A DNA stretch of 64,000 nt. Origin: Dicyema japonicum. Lineage: Eukaryota > Dicyemida > Rhombozoa > Dicyemidae. The first letter of the stretch is position 1. Each line of letters begins with the position of its first letter. The notes under the pieces are model-generated. The model saw only the letters and a list, made by a program, of their open reading frames with translations. It was not told where the DNA came from and did no database searches. A program made the position numbers and the translations under genes. The DNA is taken from positions 679,304 to 743,303 of the forward strand of contig RDEW01000018.1 in assembly GCA_011109175.1 (NCBI GenBank), in the 5' to 3' direction. Below, one piece after another: positions 1-11,535 of the stretch.

Positions 1-14
1 GGCGCCAACTCTAA

Positions 15-128
15 CACAAGGTAGAGTGGGGCTTCTCCGGGGGTATTATCGCCACCACAGTTTGTGATGTTGTTATTATAGGTGTTCTGTTGTGTTGCTT
101 TAGTCGTGAGGGGTTTTTTAACTGTTAG
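15..128 (+). other. possible membrane-spanning exon at window edge
   Basis: A 37-codon open frame starts after an in-frame TAA at 12-14 and ends at TAG 126-128. It encodes a hydrophobic stretch (IIATTVCDVVIIGVLLCC) followed by a short polar tail. This would fit a C-terminal transmembrane exon of a gene lying left of the window. Nothing else supports it: there is no start codon and no recognised homologue. Chance is a real alternative. Confidence 0.15.
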
Positions 129-1550
129 ACTCCTCATGTCCTTCAGAATCAGTAGTTGATTTATTTTTTAATTAATATTTGGTTTATCTTTCGTTTCCTG
201 ATTGGTCATAGTGCATTTATAGAGTCTCTCCTTGTCCATCGGAGGGTCGGTGTAGTTAGCCACTATTGTGTCGGATTGGTATTTCTGAGTGCTTATATCC
301 TAAGAGATTATACTCTAAATATTTGTTGTACAAAATAATTGGAATTATTAGGAATTATTCTTATGTTCTCCGTCCGACTTTGTCGTGGGCAGGAAATCTC
401 AGGATTGATTTGTGTGTGCAACTGCCTTATGGTTGTAGAGAATATGTGACAATTCAAAATCCCCAATAATGTGTAATTTGATGTTATTATCTTAATTGAT
501 CCTGACTTTTGATTTTTGCTATTTAATTAATGCTTTGTTGACAGTCAGAAGGGGAGGGACGGTCGTGGAGTGGGAGTAGGGCAGATTATGAGAAAGTGCA
601 TTGTCAATCATGGTTAATTATTTCCTTAAACAATAAACTTACACAAATCCCTTTACAAAAGCAGATATTAGATTATAATATCAAAATAGCTTATTTATCA
701 TTTCTGAGAATTTAGATATGAACAAATGCGAGATAATGAACTGTTTATGCATTATGGTTATTGGGTATTAAGCAGATTGCTTCCGCTTAGTCATAGTCGC
801 CTTCTGAGTGGATGAGAAGATAGATTGCGGGCGATATTGAAATTCTGGAGAATGGAGATGGTCTCCACAGCACGTGTGGGTTGAATTGTCCGCGCAATAT
901 CTACTGTTTCTTGGTTGGTGGAGCATGAATTGTTAGTAATGTCTATACTTATGTTCCCGAATAAAGATTAATGTGTAATTAGGCAGATGACGTAGTTAAG
1001 TTGGCCTTTATGGTTTTAGTTATAAAATTAAGGTATTTGAAAGAGTCACACTTCGCCTTTGTTCTTCACCTTTTAAGAACTTGATAAATTCCGGAGACTT
1101 AACCTCAAAACATTCCCCTGAATTCACTGGACAATCTCATGATAAGACGAAGAATGTGCTAACTTGAAATATTTGCATCTAAAACAAGCAAACCCTTGAC
1201 TATTGATAATTATGATTTTCATAATAGCACTTACTTGTAGATAATGCAAAACGTTAAATGACTACAACGTAATCTCATAAAATGTAATACGTATATTATT
1301 CTCTTATTACATCATTCGCCCACTTTTGACTATATAGTCAACTATTTATATAAATTATCTACGAAGTTAAAATCCTAAAATGATCTGGAACTAGATTACA
1401 TCTTTAAAGAGATATACCGCCAAACACACGTCAAACCGCACAAGACGTACCTGACAACCAATTCAACACGAAAACCTATTTTTTCTACAGTTTATCGTTT
1501 GTATTTTTGCTTAAGAGAAATCGTCTTGATATCATTTTCTTTCAATTTTA
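129..1550. other. no recognised gene
   Basis: This stretch is AT-rich with scattered short open frames (for example 266-469). None matches a family I recognise and none has a repeat partner elsewhere in the window. Very short exons could be hidden here, because this genome's introns are tiny. Confidence 0.4.
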
Positions 1551-2609
1551 CTAATTATTAAAATGATTAAAAATAAAGACATTTTTGAATTTATTAACTA
1601 GACCACGGGAAGCATACGTCGAAGACAGAAAGGCTGGGAGGGCGAGTTTAAGTGGCGAGCGTATCCCAATTCCTCCATAACGAAGTGGTAACTTGCATTT
1701 GGTCCACCATGCTTTATCCAGAGGGATGTTAAGTGTTTCTTCAACAGAGGTCCTCAGCTTCTCATCGATAACTCTCAAGAAATCCATGTCTGTGAAACAT
1801 GGGGACGTCCGTAGAAAAAAATAGGAGTCGGGTAAGGTGAAAATTCTTGAGGATGAAGAGAGAAATGTGGGAGTCCAAAGCCTTTAGATTGTGCGTGAGC
1901 AGCTGTAGGATTCACTCTTCTCCTCCAGGACAGTTGACATGTCATACAGAGGAGAGGAAAATCTCCTTTTCTAGTCGGGTGACTTTGATGTCCTGAAGGC
2001 AAGTAGAAATGGTCGTTATTGCGCGTTCAAAGGTGTCCTCTCCACAGGTCACGTTAATAACTTCGCACTTCGATGGATTCGGCTCCAGCTGAGTGCTGCG
2101 AGGGCAGGGATGACGCGTTTAACCTCTTCCACAACAATTTCCCAACTCCCCACAATGGTCGCGTCATCAGGTACCATAAGTTCAAGGGAGTTTTGATCGC
2201 AGATGATAGACAGTCGATTCCCAAAGCAAAGAGTAGGGGGCCAAGTGGGTCTCCTTGTTGGACTCCAGTCTTGGACTTGATGGCGTGTTGTCCGAAGATC
2301 AGAGTACACGTGGAACCATATGAGAGTCTAACCATCCTGCTGATCTCAGGAATCCTATAGACACTATCTTCTATGATTCTATCCCTTCGGATGTTATTGA
2401 ATGCATTATTATGTCCAGCTTGACTATAATTGAATCCTGCGCGTCAGGAGGGCTGGCAACAAAATTCCGGATTGAATGTATTACTGCTTCACATTCATTA
2501 GGTACTCCAAATCCGAGTTGGACAGGACTAAGTTCGGCACTCAAAGTCTTGCTGGCTGCTCTGGCAGCGATCTTCGACGATAGTTCACCAGATCCTACGA
2601 TACATTAAC
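1551..2609 (-). pseudogene. R2-like LINE reverse transcriptase, inverted part
   Basis: The minus strand encodes RT motifs in the right order. An opening segment contains SPVQLGFGVPNECEAVIHSI. Next come NNAFNNIRRD (the DxxNAFN-type palm motif), GVQQGDPLGPLLFALGID, and LNLWYL followed by a shifted DDAT (the catalytic YLDD region near 2160). The thumb has PLRYGGIGIRSP and ALPAFLSS. The frame changes near 2360-2410 (motif A) and again at the YLDD box, so the copy is dead as written. Stops separate the blocks. The family is the RT found with a C-rich/PDG C-terminal domain in many invertebrates. Confidence 0.75.
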
Positions 2610-2627
2610 GGATCGGACAATGAACCA

Positions 2628-3465
2628 ATGGCATGCATGGCTCACGATGTTTGGATTGGACTTAATTTGGGACTCTCGAAGAACTTCAACTTCAACAAAC
2701 AACGAGACTGGAACGAACTTGTGTGTTCGAGGACCATCGATGAGCTAAAACCACAACTCGACCAGCATCGTCTGGCTTGTCTGGCTACCGCATTAACAAA
2801 CTTAAGTGGTGTATGGCTCAAAGCATTCCCGTGCATTTCACTCGGAACTTTTCTGGACGATGACTCCACGAGGATTGGGGTTTGCGTCCGCCTCGGAATC
2901 GATGTTTGCGCAATCCATCGCTGTATATGCGGAGGAATAGTCGACGCGAAAGGACTCTACGCACTTTCCTGCCGAAGGAGCGCTGGAAGGAGCCTGAGAA
3001 ATAGTGCAAACAACAAGGTTATTGCGTGGGTACTAGAAGCTGCCGGATTCCCTGTCCAGATGGAGCCCTTTGGACTTGCCACGGCAAACAGAGAGCCGGA
3101 TGGAGCGACTCTGTTCCCGTGGGATGCTGTGAAGTACCTTGCCTGGGATGCCACCTGCGTAGATAGCTTCTCCCCTTCCAATATTACAATGATTGCGACA
3201 AATCCAGGCTCAGCTGCAGAGAAAGCAGAAATACTTAAAGCAAAGAAGTACACATGCCTCGGCGAGCAGTACACATTTGAACCAGTCGCAGTCGAAACTT
3301 CGGGAGTCATAGGAAGCAGGTCGTTAGCCTGCTCAACAAAATTGGATCGATAGTCGCTAAAAGGAGGAGGGATGTCAGAGAGAAGGGCTGGCTCATCGAG
3401 CGCATCTCCTTACAGATCGTAAGGGGAAATGCGCTCTCAATCCTGAGAGCAGCCAGTAGCCTTTA
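2628..3465 (+). pseudogene. R2-like LINE C-terminal domain (zinc-like and PD-(D/E)xK-like)
   Basis: An open frame from 2628 to 3353 gives QRDWNELVC, then SGVWLKAFP and LGTFLDDD. A cysteine-containing segment (RCICGGIVDAKGLYALSC; the usual His of GLHxLSC is Tyr here) follows, and then EPDGATLFPWD...YLAWDATCVD. The PDG...WDATCVD arrangement resembles the restriction-like endonuclease core of RLE-type LINEs. The protein continues as EPVAVETSGVIGSR. A one-base shift near 3325 then moves the frame, and the conserved end (ERISLQIVRGNALSILRAA) is read to the stop at 3463-3465. A second copy lies at 49640-50016, and fragments lie at 34080-34370 and 55390-55620. Confidence 0.7.
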
Positions 3466-3589
3466 ACTATTTGGTTTTATTCTTCAATAAATTGTTATTA
3501 TTTAAAAAAAATTTATTAACTTATCAATATATTTCATCGAAAACAATTAATGGGCCTAGGTTTGGCTCAAGAAGATTTCAAATAAGAAA

Positions 3590-3885
3590 TTATACTCTGT
3601 GGCACAATCGAGGCCAATAAGCATAGACATTATTGAATCAAGATGGAGACTGTTTTAGAACGTGCATAGAATGGACATAAACGGCCCTGCAAATATAATT
3701 ATGGACAATTACTATGACAATGAGAACAAACCATCGTTCAGAGAAAGGCCTAGAGTCACCCTCCCCGTGGCTCTAAACAAGAATCTTAATGGAATTGGAA
3801 GAAAACTTAAATCTGCCGAAGACCCAGAAGATCTACGGACATATACGCAAAGAGAGGGCGATGAAGACGCCTAGTGAAGCAAATT
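3590..3885 (+). pseudogene. LINE C-terminal fragment
   Basis: Plus-strand frames give SRWRLF, a stop, then HRMDINGPANIIMDNYY and RERPRVTLPVALNKNL. This resembles the 'RWRLFGHxxRM...PA' C-terminal segment common in endonuclease/reverse-transcriptase LINE proteins. The fragment ends at 3872-3874. The upstream RT is not visible, so it is a 3' remnant. It may belong to the same element type as the endonuclease relic that follows. Confidence 0.5.
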
Positions 3886-4144
3886 TCGGAACGTGTGGCA
3901 CAAACGGGACCTTAAGTAATATAACGTTCTTTGGTCTTGTGAAAGTGATTTTAATAATAATGATAGGAAAGCCGTTTGCTAAAAAATGCTATTTAATAAA
4001 AAATCACAAAAATTTGGAATTTTATTAAACTAAAAATCATTGAATATTAATTTAGTTATTTTTTTCCAAAATAAACTGATATCTTTTGCTAATTTATGTA
4101 AATGCTTTATGCTAATTTATGTAAAAACACATATTATACAATCG

Positions 4145-4990
4145 AGAACTCAGGCTAATGACGTTCAACGTACGTGGAATATCGAAAGTTTGGACAAGGA
4201 AAGTACTTTGTGACGATCTCGAGAACTACAAAATATTTATTGGCTACAATAGACGAAAATCGAAAATAGACGCGATGAGATATGGAACAACTGCCGACTG
4301 ATTCTCTTCCCAACTAAATGCTAGCACTACAGCATGGATTTGCCTTACACGTGTATTATCTCAGAAAATTACATCGCTATTGAAGAGTCAACGACCGAAT
4401 ATATGTCCTACAAGTCAAACTAAATGAACTATGCCCGTCCAAGAGTCTATTAACTGTCATAAATGTCTATGCACCACACTGTGACGAGTAATCAAGAACC
4501 CTAGTGAGCTCGAGGAATTCTACTCAGAACTATCAAACACATACTCTAATAATTCTTCTTGTCCCTTGTCTTTGTTGCGGGAGATATGAGTGGAAAGCGG
4601 AACGCGAATGGGGCCGAAGAATCCTCTATTGGAAGACACGGCACGGAAAGAGAAATGCATCTGGAGCCTCTCTGGTGAACTTCTGCGAAGCAAATAGCTT
4701 TTTTCCTGTGGCAACACACGGCCTTCCACGCACTTAGCTTGCCACAAGACGACGTGGCATGGACAGAAGAAAAAAACTCTGTCGGGGACCGTGAATATAT
4801 ATCAAATCGACTACATTATCTGCCGGAAGTCTGATAAACATCTGATAAATAATGCACGTTCTTACAGAGACAACAACTGACAGCGACCACAGGATCGTCA
4901 TTGCAAAACTTTTTGTAAAAAAGCACCTGACTGGAAAAAAATACATTGAAACGTGAGAAAATGAGACAAGGCACAATATGTACTTTCAGA
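4145..4990 (+). pseudogene. LINE AP-endonuclease domain relic
   Basis: Broken plus-strand frames read LMTFNVRGISK (the usual first strand of an APE-type endonuclease), LLTVINVYAPH, GKRNASGASLVNFCEANSFF (compare the 'GxRNENGxRLxxFCEExxL' segment of such LINEs), then DDVAWTEEK and DREYISNRLHY. Frame changes and stops occur throughout, so it is a decayed 5' portion of an APE LINE. No RT follows before 6 kb. Confidence 0.5.
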
Positions 4991-6110
4991 CAGAAAAAAA
5001 TGTGGTTAGAGCCATTGTAGAGCTAAAATATCACGAATAAATCGAGACTCTTATAGAAAACCGCACCGGAATCATCAGTACGAACTCTGTGGGGATCAAA
5101 CAAAGCAGGTAATCTCCAAGTTGGCCAATATATGCCTTGGAGTCCGGAGTCATCACGCCCTAAAATTGAATCACCACCCAAACGTGCCAGATATGGCAAA
5201 AGCATTGCAGAGAGCTACGGCTAAAAGCGCGCAAACGTCAGAAAAGAGTAAAAAAAGCTTAATATCCAACAAATGTTACTAAAATGGAGAATCAAAAGAT
5301 GAACAGAAACACTCACGGGAAATTACATCACTATTAAAATGTTGAATGCCTAAAGACATTCCGACTGCCTTTAACAAAGACTTAAATTGTGTGAGAAAAA
5401 ATATAAAGACGGGGGACGACCTGGGCGAATTGAGATCACTCGCATTCGACAGAGGAAAATGAAGACTTACTATAAATATTGTTCTTTGAGTGTTGCACAT
5501 GGGCTATAGACATTATGGCTCTCGTGGAAGTGCCATAATAATAATAAGAGCGTTTATATATTCTTGTTCGTTAGTAGATATAAGATCAAAATCACAGAAA
5601 GCACATATTTATGCCAAGAAATATTCTGTTTTTATACTCAACTTTACGGGAAACTATGTAATTCAAAAATTTCTATTTTAATAGACTGTGTTACAAAAAT
5701 TTTCTGTTAACACACAGTGTAAAACGTAAAGAATTTAAAGTGAAAGACTATTTATATTTTTGGACAACATGTGTTTGATTAAAGATGAAAACACATTATG
5801 GAAATGTTAAAGAATTAATATTGGGATAAAGGAATCAGTTGTAAAAAACAAATGAAGAAAAGAATTATTTTCTATAATTTGACAACTAACTAACTTGGTT
5901 TAATTAAATTGGGTAGGTGCTAACCAAAACAAAATATTACTCCTTGAATCTTCCTGAAAGTTATAATTGTTTCAGAATCTAGCGCGACGAAATATTGTAA
6001 ACGGAAAATCTAGAGTTCAGTCTCTGTTGAAAGAGTTATTTCGATAATATCTAAGATTCACAAAAATATCGAAATTTTTAAAAATATAATATTTATTACT
6101 CTTTGATTTC
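4991..6110. other. decayed repeat sequence, no gene
   Basis: Short open frames only (for example 5490-5681). A segment of roughly 50 bp at about 6008-6060 recurs at about 29435-29480, starting with a shared GAGTTCAGTCTCTGTTGAAA. This marks a dispersed repeat just beyond the 3' end of the R2-like LINE. Nothing else is recognised. Confidence 0.4.
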
Positions 6111-6168
6111 ATTCTATAATAAAACACCCCACTTTATTTACAAACAATAAAAAAGTTAATATATTTAA

Positions 6169-7029
6169 TCAACAACCTTCCTCGCCTGCCTGTTCGCCAG
6201 CCTCCTCCGGCAGGTTCGATTCTGGTTGCTGAAACAACTCCGAGAGCGCCTTGTCTAATTGAACCCTCTGGCCATATGGCATCTCAGGGCTCTGCCTCCT
6301 ATACTCCAGTGTCAGGCTCTCTAGGGTCCGCTTTAACACAGTGGACTGTAGATAGGCCTGGAGCTTCCTATCTACCCCCAACTGCTTCAGATAACTTTTG
6401 TGGTACTTTGTTGCAATTCCTTCCCACGTCATTACTATAGGTAACGAGGACCTTGCAACCAAACATCTGCCCCATCTCGTTTGCAAGAAAGTCATATTTC
6501 CTTTTTTTCTCCACCTCCACATTCTGCAAACGGTCTTGAGACGTGATCTTTATTATAAGGACTTGGCCAGACTCCTTATCGTGTACCACAATGTCCGGTT
6601 TATTGTGCTTGACTAGCAACGAGGTACGATAACACTGTCTACCTTAATTTGGATCCTGGTGTTCTTTACTACAGATTGCACCTTATGAATCCGCAACTTT
6701 CTGTTGTGGCGAATACCATACTTATTGCATAGTAAAGATGAAGACTCCTTGCTACCTCGTTGCCTCCACACATAGTCGTGGCAGATCATGGATTCACATC
6801 GAGTGGCTAAATGATCAACCGACATGCTCCTTGACTTACAGTGGGGACATGTATTGTTGATCGACCCCAAAAATATTGCTGTCTTGCATATACGTGTACA
6901 GCGCCTCCGATCAAGGTGAGTTGTCACCGTATTTTTGCCATATTGTCGACGACTTAAGGTCGACATGTGGGTTTTCCAATGTTCTGAAAAGGACCTTATG
7001 AAGCTTTTTAAGTTGATCTTTTCCATCAA
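6169..7029 (-). pseudogene. R2/R4-like LINE zinc knuckle and restriction-like endonuclease
   Basis: The first frame (7029-6613) has a CCHC knuckle of form C-x2-C-x8-H-x4-C (CPHC, then DHLATRC). The next frame (6619-6368) carries KPDIVVHDKESGQVLIIKI, matching the PD...(D/E)xK core of RLE LINEs, then EKKRKYDFLANEMG. A shift to a third frame (6522-6169) gives IVMTWEGIATKYHKSYLKQ and YLQSTVLKRTLESL, the expected C-terminal end. Two frame changes break it. Confidence 0.75.
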
Positions 7030-7289
7030 ATTATTATATTTGTAATTCGATTAACGCTTACGCTCACTTAGTTGGACTACTCCACACAGTCCACGGCCGA
7101 ATTTCTCAAGTGGTAAATATAGTCTTTCCTTATTGGCTGCCAGCACATGGACATGGTTCTCTCTGAGTACTCAACTGATCATAACATCCACCTCATCATA
7201 CTCTTTGGGCTCAAACTCCACAACACCTATGTAGTAGTTTAGCAACGAGACAGCATACTCATTTAATGTTAAGAACAAATTCCTTGCAT

Positions 7290-8040
7290 TTAGAGACGTT
7301 TACACAATAACGCTGCTCTTTTACGGATGCCTTCAGTAATTTGTCGCTTTGTCTCAGGCATTATAAGGGACTTTGGAGATTCGGTAACACCCAGATACTT
7401 ATATCCTTCGTGTTCCTCTAGGACTCTTACTAACTCGCTACATACTTGCGTGTTAGTCGCAGACTTTGAATAATTCAAATCTAGCCCTATACTCTCAAAG
7501 AATTCCCTGGCACAGACCCCCATGGAGTAGAGCTCCTCGGCTGTTCGAGCATACATCTTCAGGTCATCGATAAAAAGAAGGTGATTTGTACTGAAACAGA
7601 CCCCTTCACAATGAACTGGTATTTGCTCAAACCGGTCATTGAGGCGGCGACTCAATGGGCTCCAAACAGAGAACAAAGAGTAGCGGAGACATGCTATCCC
7701 CCTGAAGGATCCCCCTCTTGAGTTTTACCTCGCCTATCCGGTGCCTATATAGTTCAGATGAATACTCCACCTATTCATCACAGCCACTACAAAGCTGATG
7801 AACCACACAGGCATACACAGACTGTGTAGGCACTCGACAAGGTAAGAATGATCAACTTAATCGTAAGCCTTTTTCACGTCCACCCACATGACAATAGTGA
7901 GTTTCCGTAAGACACAGAAAGGCATTTGTTGACCAAAGCCAGCTCTTTTGCCCCCTGACAATTTCGCACAGTTCCCAACTGATTCTCGGAGAGAATCCCA
8001 TTTGCTTCTACAAAGCTCCTGACCTCATTAGCCACCAATT
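7290..8040 (-). pseudogene. R2/R4-like LINE RT palm and thumb, broken
   Basis: This continues the RT from the frame ending near 8008. Minus-strand frames give NQLG and QGAKELALVNK, then a decayed stretch. The final frame (7676-7290) holds NHLLFIDDLKMYA, in which FIDD is the catalytic box. DLNYSKSAT and YKYLGV follow. The GVRQGDSLSP block before FIDD is damaged around 7680-7740. Several indels separate these pieces. Confidence 0.7.
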
Positions 8041-9396
8041 TGTCATCAGCTTATACAGGGTTGGCATGCAGGTTATCGGTCGATAATCTGCAGCAGACTG
8101 GGGGTTGTCCAGCTTTGGGATCAAATAAGTTGTCCCTGTGCATGCCCAATCAGGAATCGTTTCCGGGTTAGTGATGCTTTTCTGTAATACACGACACATA
8201 GACTCGTGTAATGAAGTGCATCTTTTGATAAAGAAATTATAAACTTTATCGACCCCGGTCGTCTTCCAATCAGGGAGATGTCTCACTACCGCCTCAAATT
8301 TCTTGCGAAAATCGAAAATTCCGCAAGATTCCGCCAAGAAAGGAGCGGCGCTGTACGGGACATTCCACGCATTTCCTCTGCGTGGTTTAGCCTCCCACAT
8401 ACTACCCCATGTGGAAAGCATTTCCGCGTCCTGCTGGGAACATACACTATGGCCATTTTCGTGTAGGCGACGGTAAAACAATCTGCGATTAAACTCAAAC
8501 AGATTATTTTCTCTCCTTCTCTTACACCGACTTTCATGTGTATAGAGTTTCCTCTTATACACCATTATTGCCCCCTCTAACTCCACCTTTGCCCTCCTCA
8601 ACTCTTTGAGGTCCCATTTGGGAACACGGAGTTTACTAATTAGCCCCTTTACTATAGCCGGTGCTTTTCCTCTAACCCCTCTCGCCACACTACTTATGTG
8701 CCCCTCCAGTGCTTCCAGCTCAGTCTGTCTCCAAGCAATCTTGGCACAGATCTGCTCCCTCCATTTACTGGGTGGTCTGGGCTTGTCCGTCAATTCCTCA
8801 TAGGTGATCTGTGCTGCATACAGCACTAGGGAGATGTCACCCAATGACCCTACTGGCTTAGCCTCCACCGCATAAGCCACAGCCTTATTGATGCAGGTTA
8901 ACACTACACCGTTAACCTTACAATGAGGAATCTTGCGGGTAAATCTACGGTCCTCAAGTGGGACATCTGCCGCTGCAGCGAGATTCCGCGCAAAGACCTC
9001 ATAAACATGCTTGAGCTGCAACGTATCACAGCTCTGGTGCTCGTGCTCTCTTTGACAGTTGTGGTCACCTGGTCCCCGCCCCTTTAGACCAGTACCCTCT
9101 TTGCCTACAGCCATCTTCTTGAGTTCACTCACAGATATAGCAGTACTGAATCTGCCACTGCAGAGCTCCGCCAAGTATGGCCATCCATTCCAGGGCATTC
9201 GAGATAGCCTGCTACGTACCTGCAGGACTACCTGCCTCGCCCATTCTTTTGGGTCATCTGCCACAACGCTCTCGGATATGGCAAGAATTACATTCATACC
9301 ATCAGGTAACGCAAGTGACCCTTCTCCTTTTTTCCTTTCAACATTTTTGCCAACTCGAGAGAGTTTTAACGCCACCGAATCGAACGCACGTTGCAT
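8008..9396 (-). pseudogene. R2/R4-like LINE protein, N-terminal half with RT start
   Basis: The frame is 462 codons and the first codon is not secured. The first part is a charged, unrecognised N-terminal region with PGDHNCQREHEHQSC. From about residue 260 it is rich in Arg and Lys. RT block 1 follows at residues 375-460: HLPDWKTTGVDKVYNFFIKR, then TGTTYLIPKL and SAADYRPITCMPTLYKLMT. A frame change near 8020 moves the next block (VRSFVEANGILSENQLG) to another frame. Confidence 0.75.
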
Positions 9397-9614
9397 GTTT
9401 TCAACAAAAATAATAATCCTATAATAACTAATTTTTAACCATTTGATGAGAAAATTAAAAAAATGCTACATTAATTATTTTAAATTGCTATTTTACAGTT
9501 GCTTAATTATCTGTCACCCGTACAATTGGATCTAAATTTTAAGTAAATTTATATTTATGTATGAAATATAATATAATCACTGATAGAATTAGTAAACAGA
9601 ATATTATTATAATA

Positions 9615-10558
9615 TTAATGATTGAATAATCCAATCTGTAATGGATAATAACGTCTTCTTTTATATTTTATTATGTAAGCCACAGCAAGTATTACAACAA
9701 TTCCACCAATTACACAAACAGCTATTATATTTTGGTTTTCTAAATTTAACTTAATATTACTGATTGGATGAAACTTTATATTACTTAAATAACTTTGAGT
9801 AGTAATTGTCTTTAATTTTGTATTTAAAGCAATTGAAGTTAATTTTTTGTTTTTAAATTCTATAAATTTCCTTTTAGAATAGTACTGTTTATATAACTTT
9901 GAGTTGTAGTTGTCTGTATTTTTGTATTTAAATGGGTTGTTGATTTTAATCTGTTATTTCTTTTGAAATCACATCCGAGATCTAAATATAGACAATTATG
10001 AGTACCATTTCCAGTAAGTAATGTATAATTATCTGTTTTTAATATTTGCATTTTCATATCTTTTATTTTTATTTTACCATATTTAGAAGTAGGTACAACT
10101 ATTTCACTGCAGTTATAATAACCGTTATTTAAAATTTTTTTATTTTCAACTGCATGACCACTATTAGTGGAAATCAGTGATAATCCCCAAGAAACAGAAC
10201 ATATATTAGTTGATCTTAAATAATCAACCATTATTGAAAAAAATATATCATTTTTCTTCCATTTAAGGATTAAATCAAAACGGTTAAATTTTACGAAATC
10301 AAAAATTGCGTCATTTAAATTTTCATATATTATCTTTATTAAATATAATGTGATTACAGTATTATTAATTTTATATTCAATGTCAATTTTTCCAGTAAAC
10401 AATGATACAATCCGATCATCCTCTAAAGCACCCCACATTGGGACATTATTATACAACTTATTAAAGGTCTTAATATTCTATACTAGTGATTTATTGGTTA
10501 CCATACACATATATATTACTATTATTAATTTATTTTGTAAACCTAGTAATTGGAGCAT
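9615..10558 (-). pseudogene. type I membrane protein family, copy 1 (least damaged)
   Basis: I do not recognise this family. The minus-strand reading starts at ATG 10558 with a signal-like segment (MLQLLGLQNKLIIVIY). An ectodomain with YYNCSEIV follows, then a single transmembrane helix (IIAVCVIGGIVVILAVAYII), a basic tail (KYKRRRYYPL) and a stop at 9615-9617. The frame needs two short GT-AG segments removed: 10334-10357 (24 nt; in frame even if kept) and 9860-9885 (26 nt; this one restores the frame). About 297 codons result. One in-frame TAG at 10478-10480 stands where the other copies have GAG or AAG, so the copy is either broken or mis-sequenced there. Three other copies lie at 29711, 36356 and 44552. 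Confidence 0.6.
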
Positions 10559-10639
10559 CTTCACAGCAATTATTCTAATTATGAATTTAATTTTAATTTA
10601 AAATTATTAAACTTATTAATTTTTATTTATTACTGTCTC

Positions 10640-11535
10640 ATTATAATGCTAATTCTTTTACAAAGTCGACAAGAGACTTATCATGTTGCAGATCTATTAT
10701 TAAAACTGATTATTTCAAAAATACGTATTGTATTCAAGAGAACTAAACAAGAGACGACCGTAATTTTTTAACAACAAAACAGTGGGTTTTTTACCCGAAA
10801 AGAACTGGTGCTCACCATCTAAACTAGGAGATTGTGAATGTTATAGATACTAGTAGGCAGTTACCCGCTAAGAAACTTTTTATCCGAAGACAGTCTTTCG
10901 TCTTAAAAAGGAGGAACAAATAAAAATGAGATTATGTTTATAATAGGAGTCCAACTAGGATCTGTTTTGATCCCAATTTTATTCGACATATTCATTGTAA
11001 GTTTTTCAATATAAAAAAATTAATATTGGACTAATTATACATGCCGATGACGTCAAAGTTGTCGACACACTCTAAGGGATGAGTTTACGAGTATGTTGGT
11101 TCAAATGATGGCGCAATATGAAAGGATAAAGCTCTCTGATCACATTGAAGATTATTTGAAAATGTCAGAGCAATAAAAAAGAGGCTTATCAAGCTCTTCT
11201 CAGTGCTCGCAAGTTACTTGTAGATATGAACACTTTACTTTATTTTCAGTTAATCAATATCGATTTGATTTTCTGAGTGCGAGATGAGACTTTCTTTAAA
11301 GAAAGAAAAAATTATATTTCTATTGGAGAAAATGAGAACGACAATAATGATATCAATTGATAGCTTAATGAAGAACTAAATAAGTAATAAAAGATAAACC
11401 TCATTTCTATTTATAGTATAATGCAGGAGAAGATCGATACCAACAAAAAGAGGTCAAATATGCAAAACACAAACAAAAAACCAATAGAAATAGCTGGATG
11501 GATGGAGGGTCTAGGGAGAAGTGTCCATTCACAAA
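10640..11535 (+). repeat. repeat block B, copy 1 (degenerate LINE)
   Basis: This block recurs at 14530 and 30735, each time directly upstream of a family A LINE. Broken plus-strand frames show RT pieces: IGVQLGSVLIPILFDIFIV (compare GVPQGSVLxPLLFxIF) and IIHADDVKVVDT (the YADD box). It is the remains of another LINE that has been duplicated along with its neighbours. It ends with a CAAAAAGTAGCTCAATATGA segment shared by all three copies. Confidence 0.65.

Larger units (their letters stand above)
1551..3500. mobile_element. R2-like (RLE-type) LINE copy with inverted 5' part
   Basis: One LINE copy is split into two halves in opposite orientation. The reverse transcriptase half reads on the minus strand from about 2609 down to 1551. 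The C-terminal half of the same protein type reads on the plus strand from about 2628 to 3465, followed by an A-rich tail near 3500. The RT half ends (minus strand) with a GGIGIRSP/LALPAFL block. In this LINE family that block sits directly upstream of the QRDW segment that opens the plus-strand half. Inverted upstream segment plus forward 3' end is the structure made by twin priming during target-primed reverse transcription. I found no clear target-site duplication. Confidence 0.7.
6120..9420 (-). mobile_element. R2/R4-like LINE, nearly complete but frameshifted
   Basis: A single minus-strand element carries, in order, an N-terminal domain, RT, CCHC zinc knuckle and restriction-like endonuclease, which is the RLE-type (R2/R4/Dong-like) architecture. 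The N-terminal half is one long frame (9396-8008). The palm and C-terminal parts are split over several frames. The 3' UTR ends around 6120. No 28S rDNA sequence flanks it, so this is not a canonical R2 rDNA insertion. Base composition is clearly more GC-rich than the surroundings. Confidence 0.8.

Noticed and set aside
2073-2360. Plus-strand open frame of 95 codons
   Set aside because: The minus strand here encodes ordered RT motifs (GVQQGDPLGPLLF), so the plus frame is a shadow.
6120-9420. Canonical R2 insertion in 28S rDNA
   Set aside because: No rRNA gene sequence is seen on either side.
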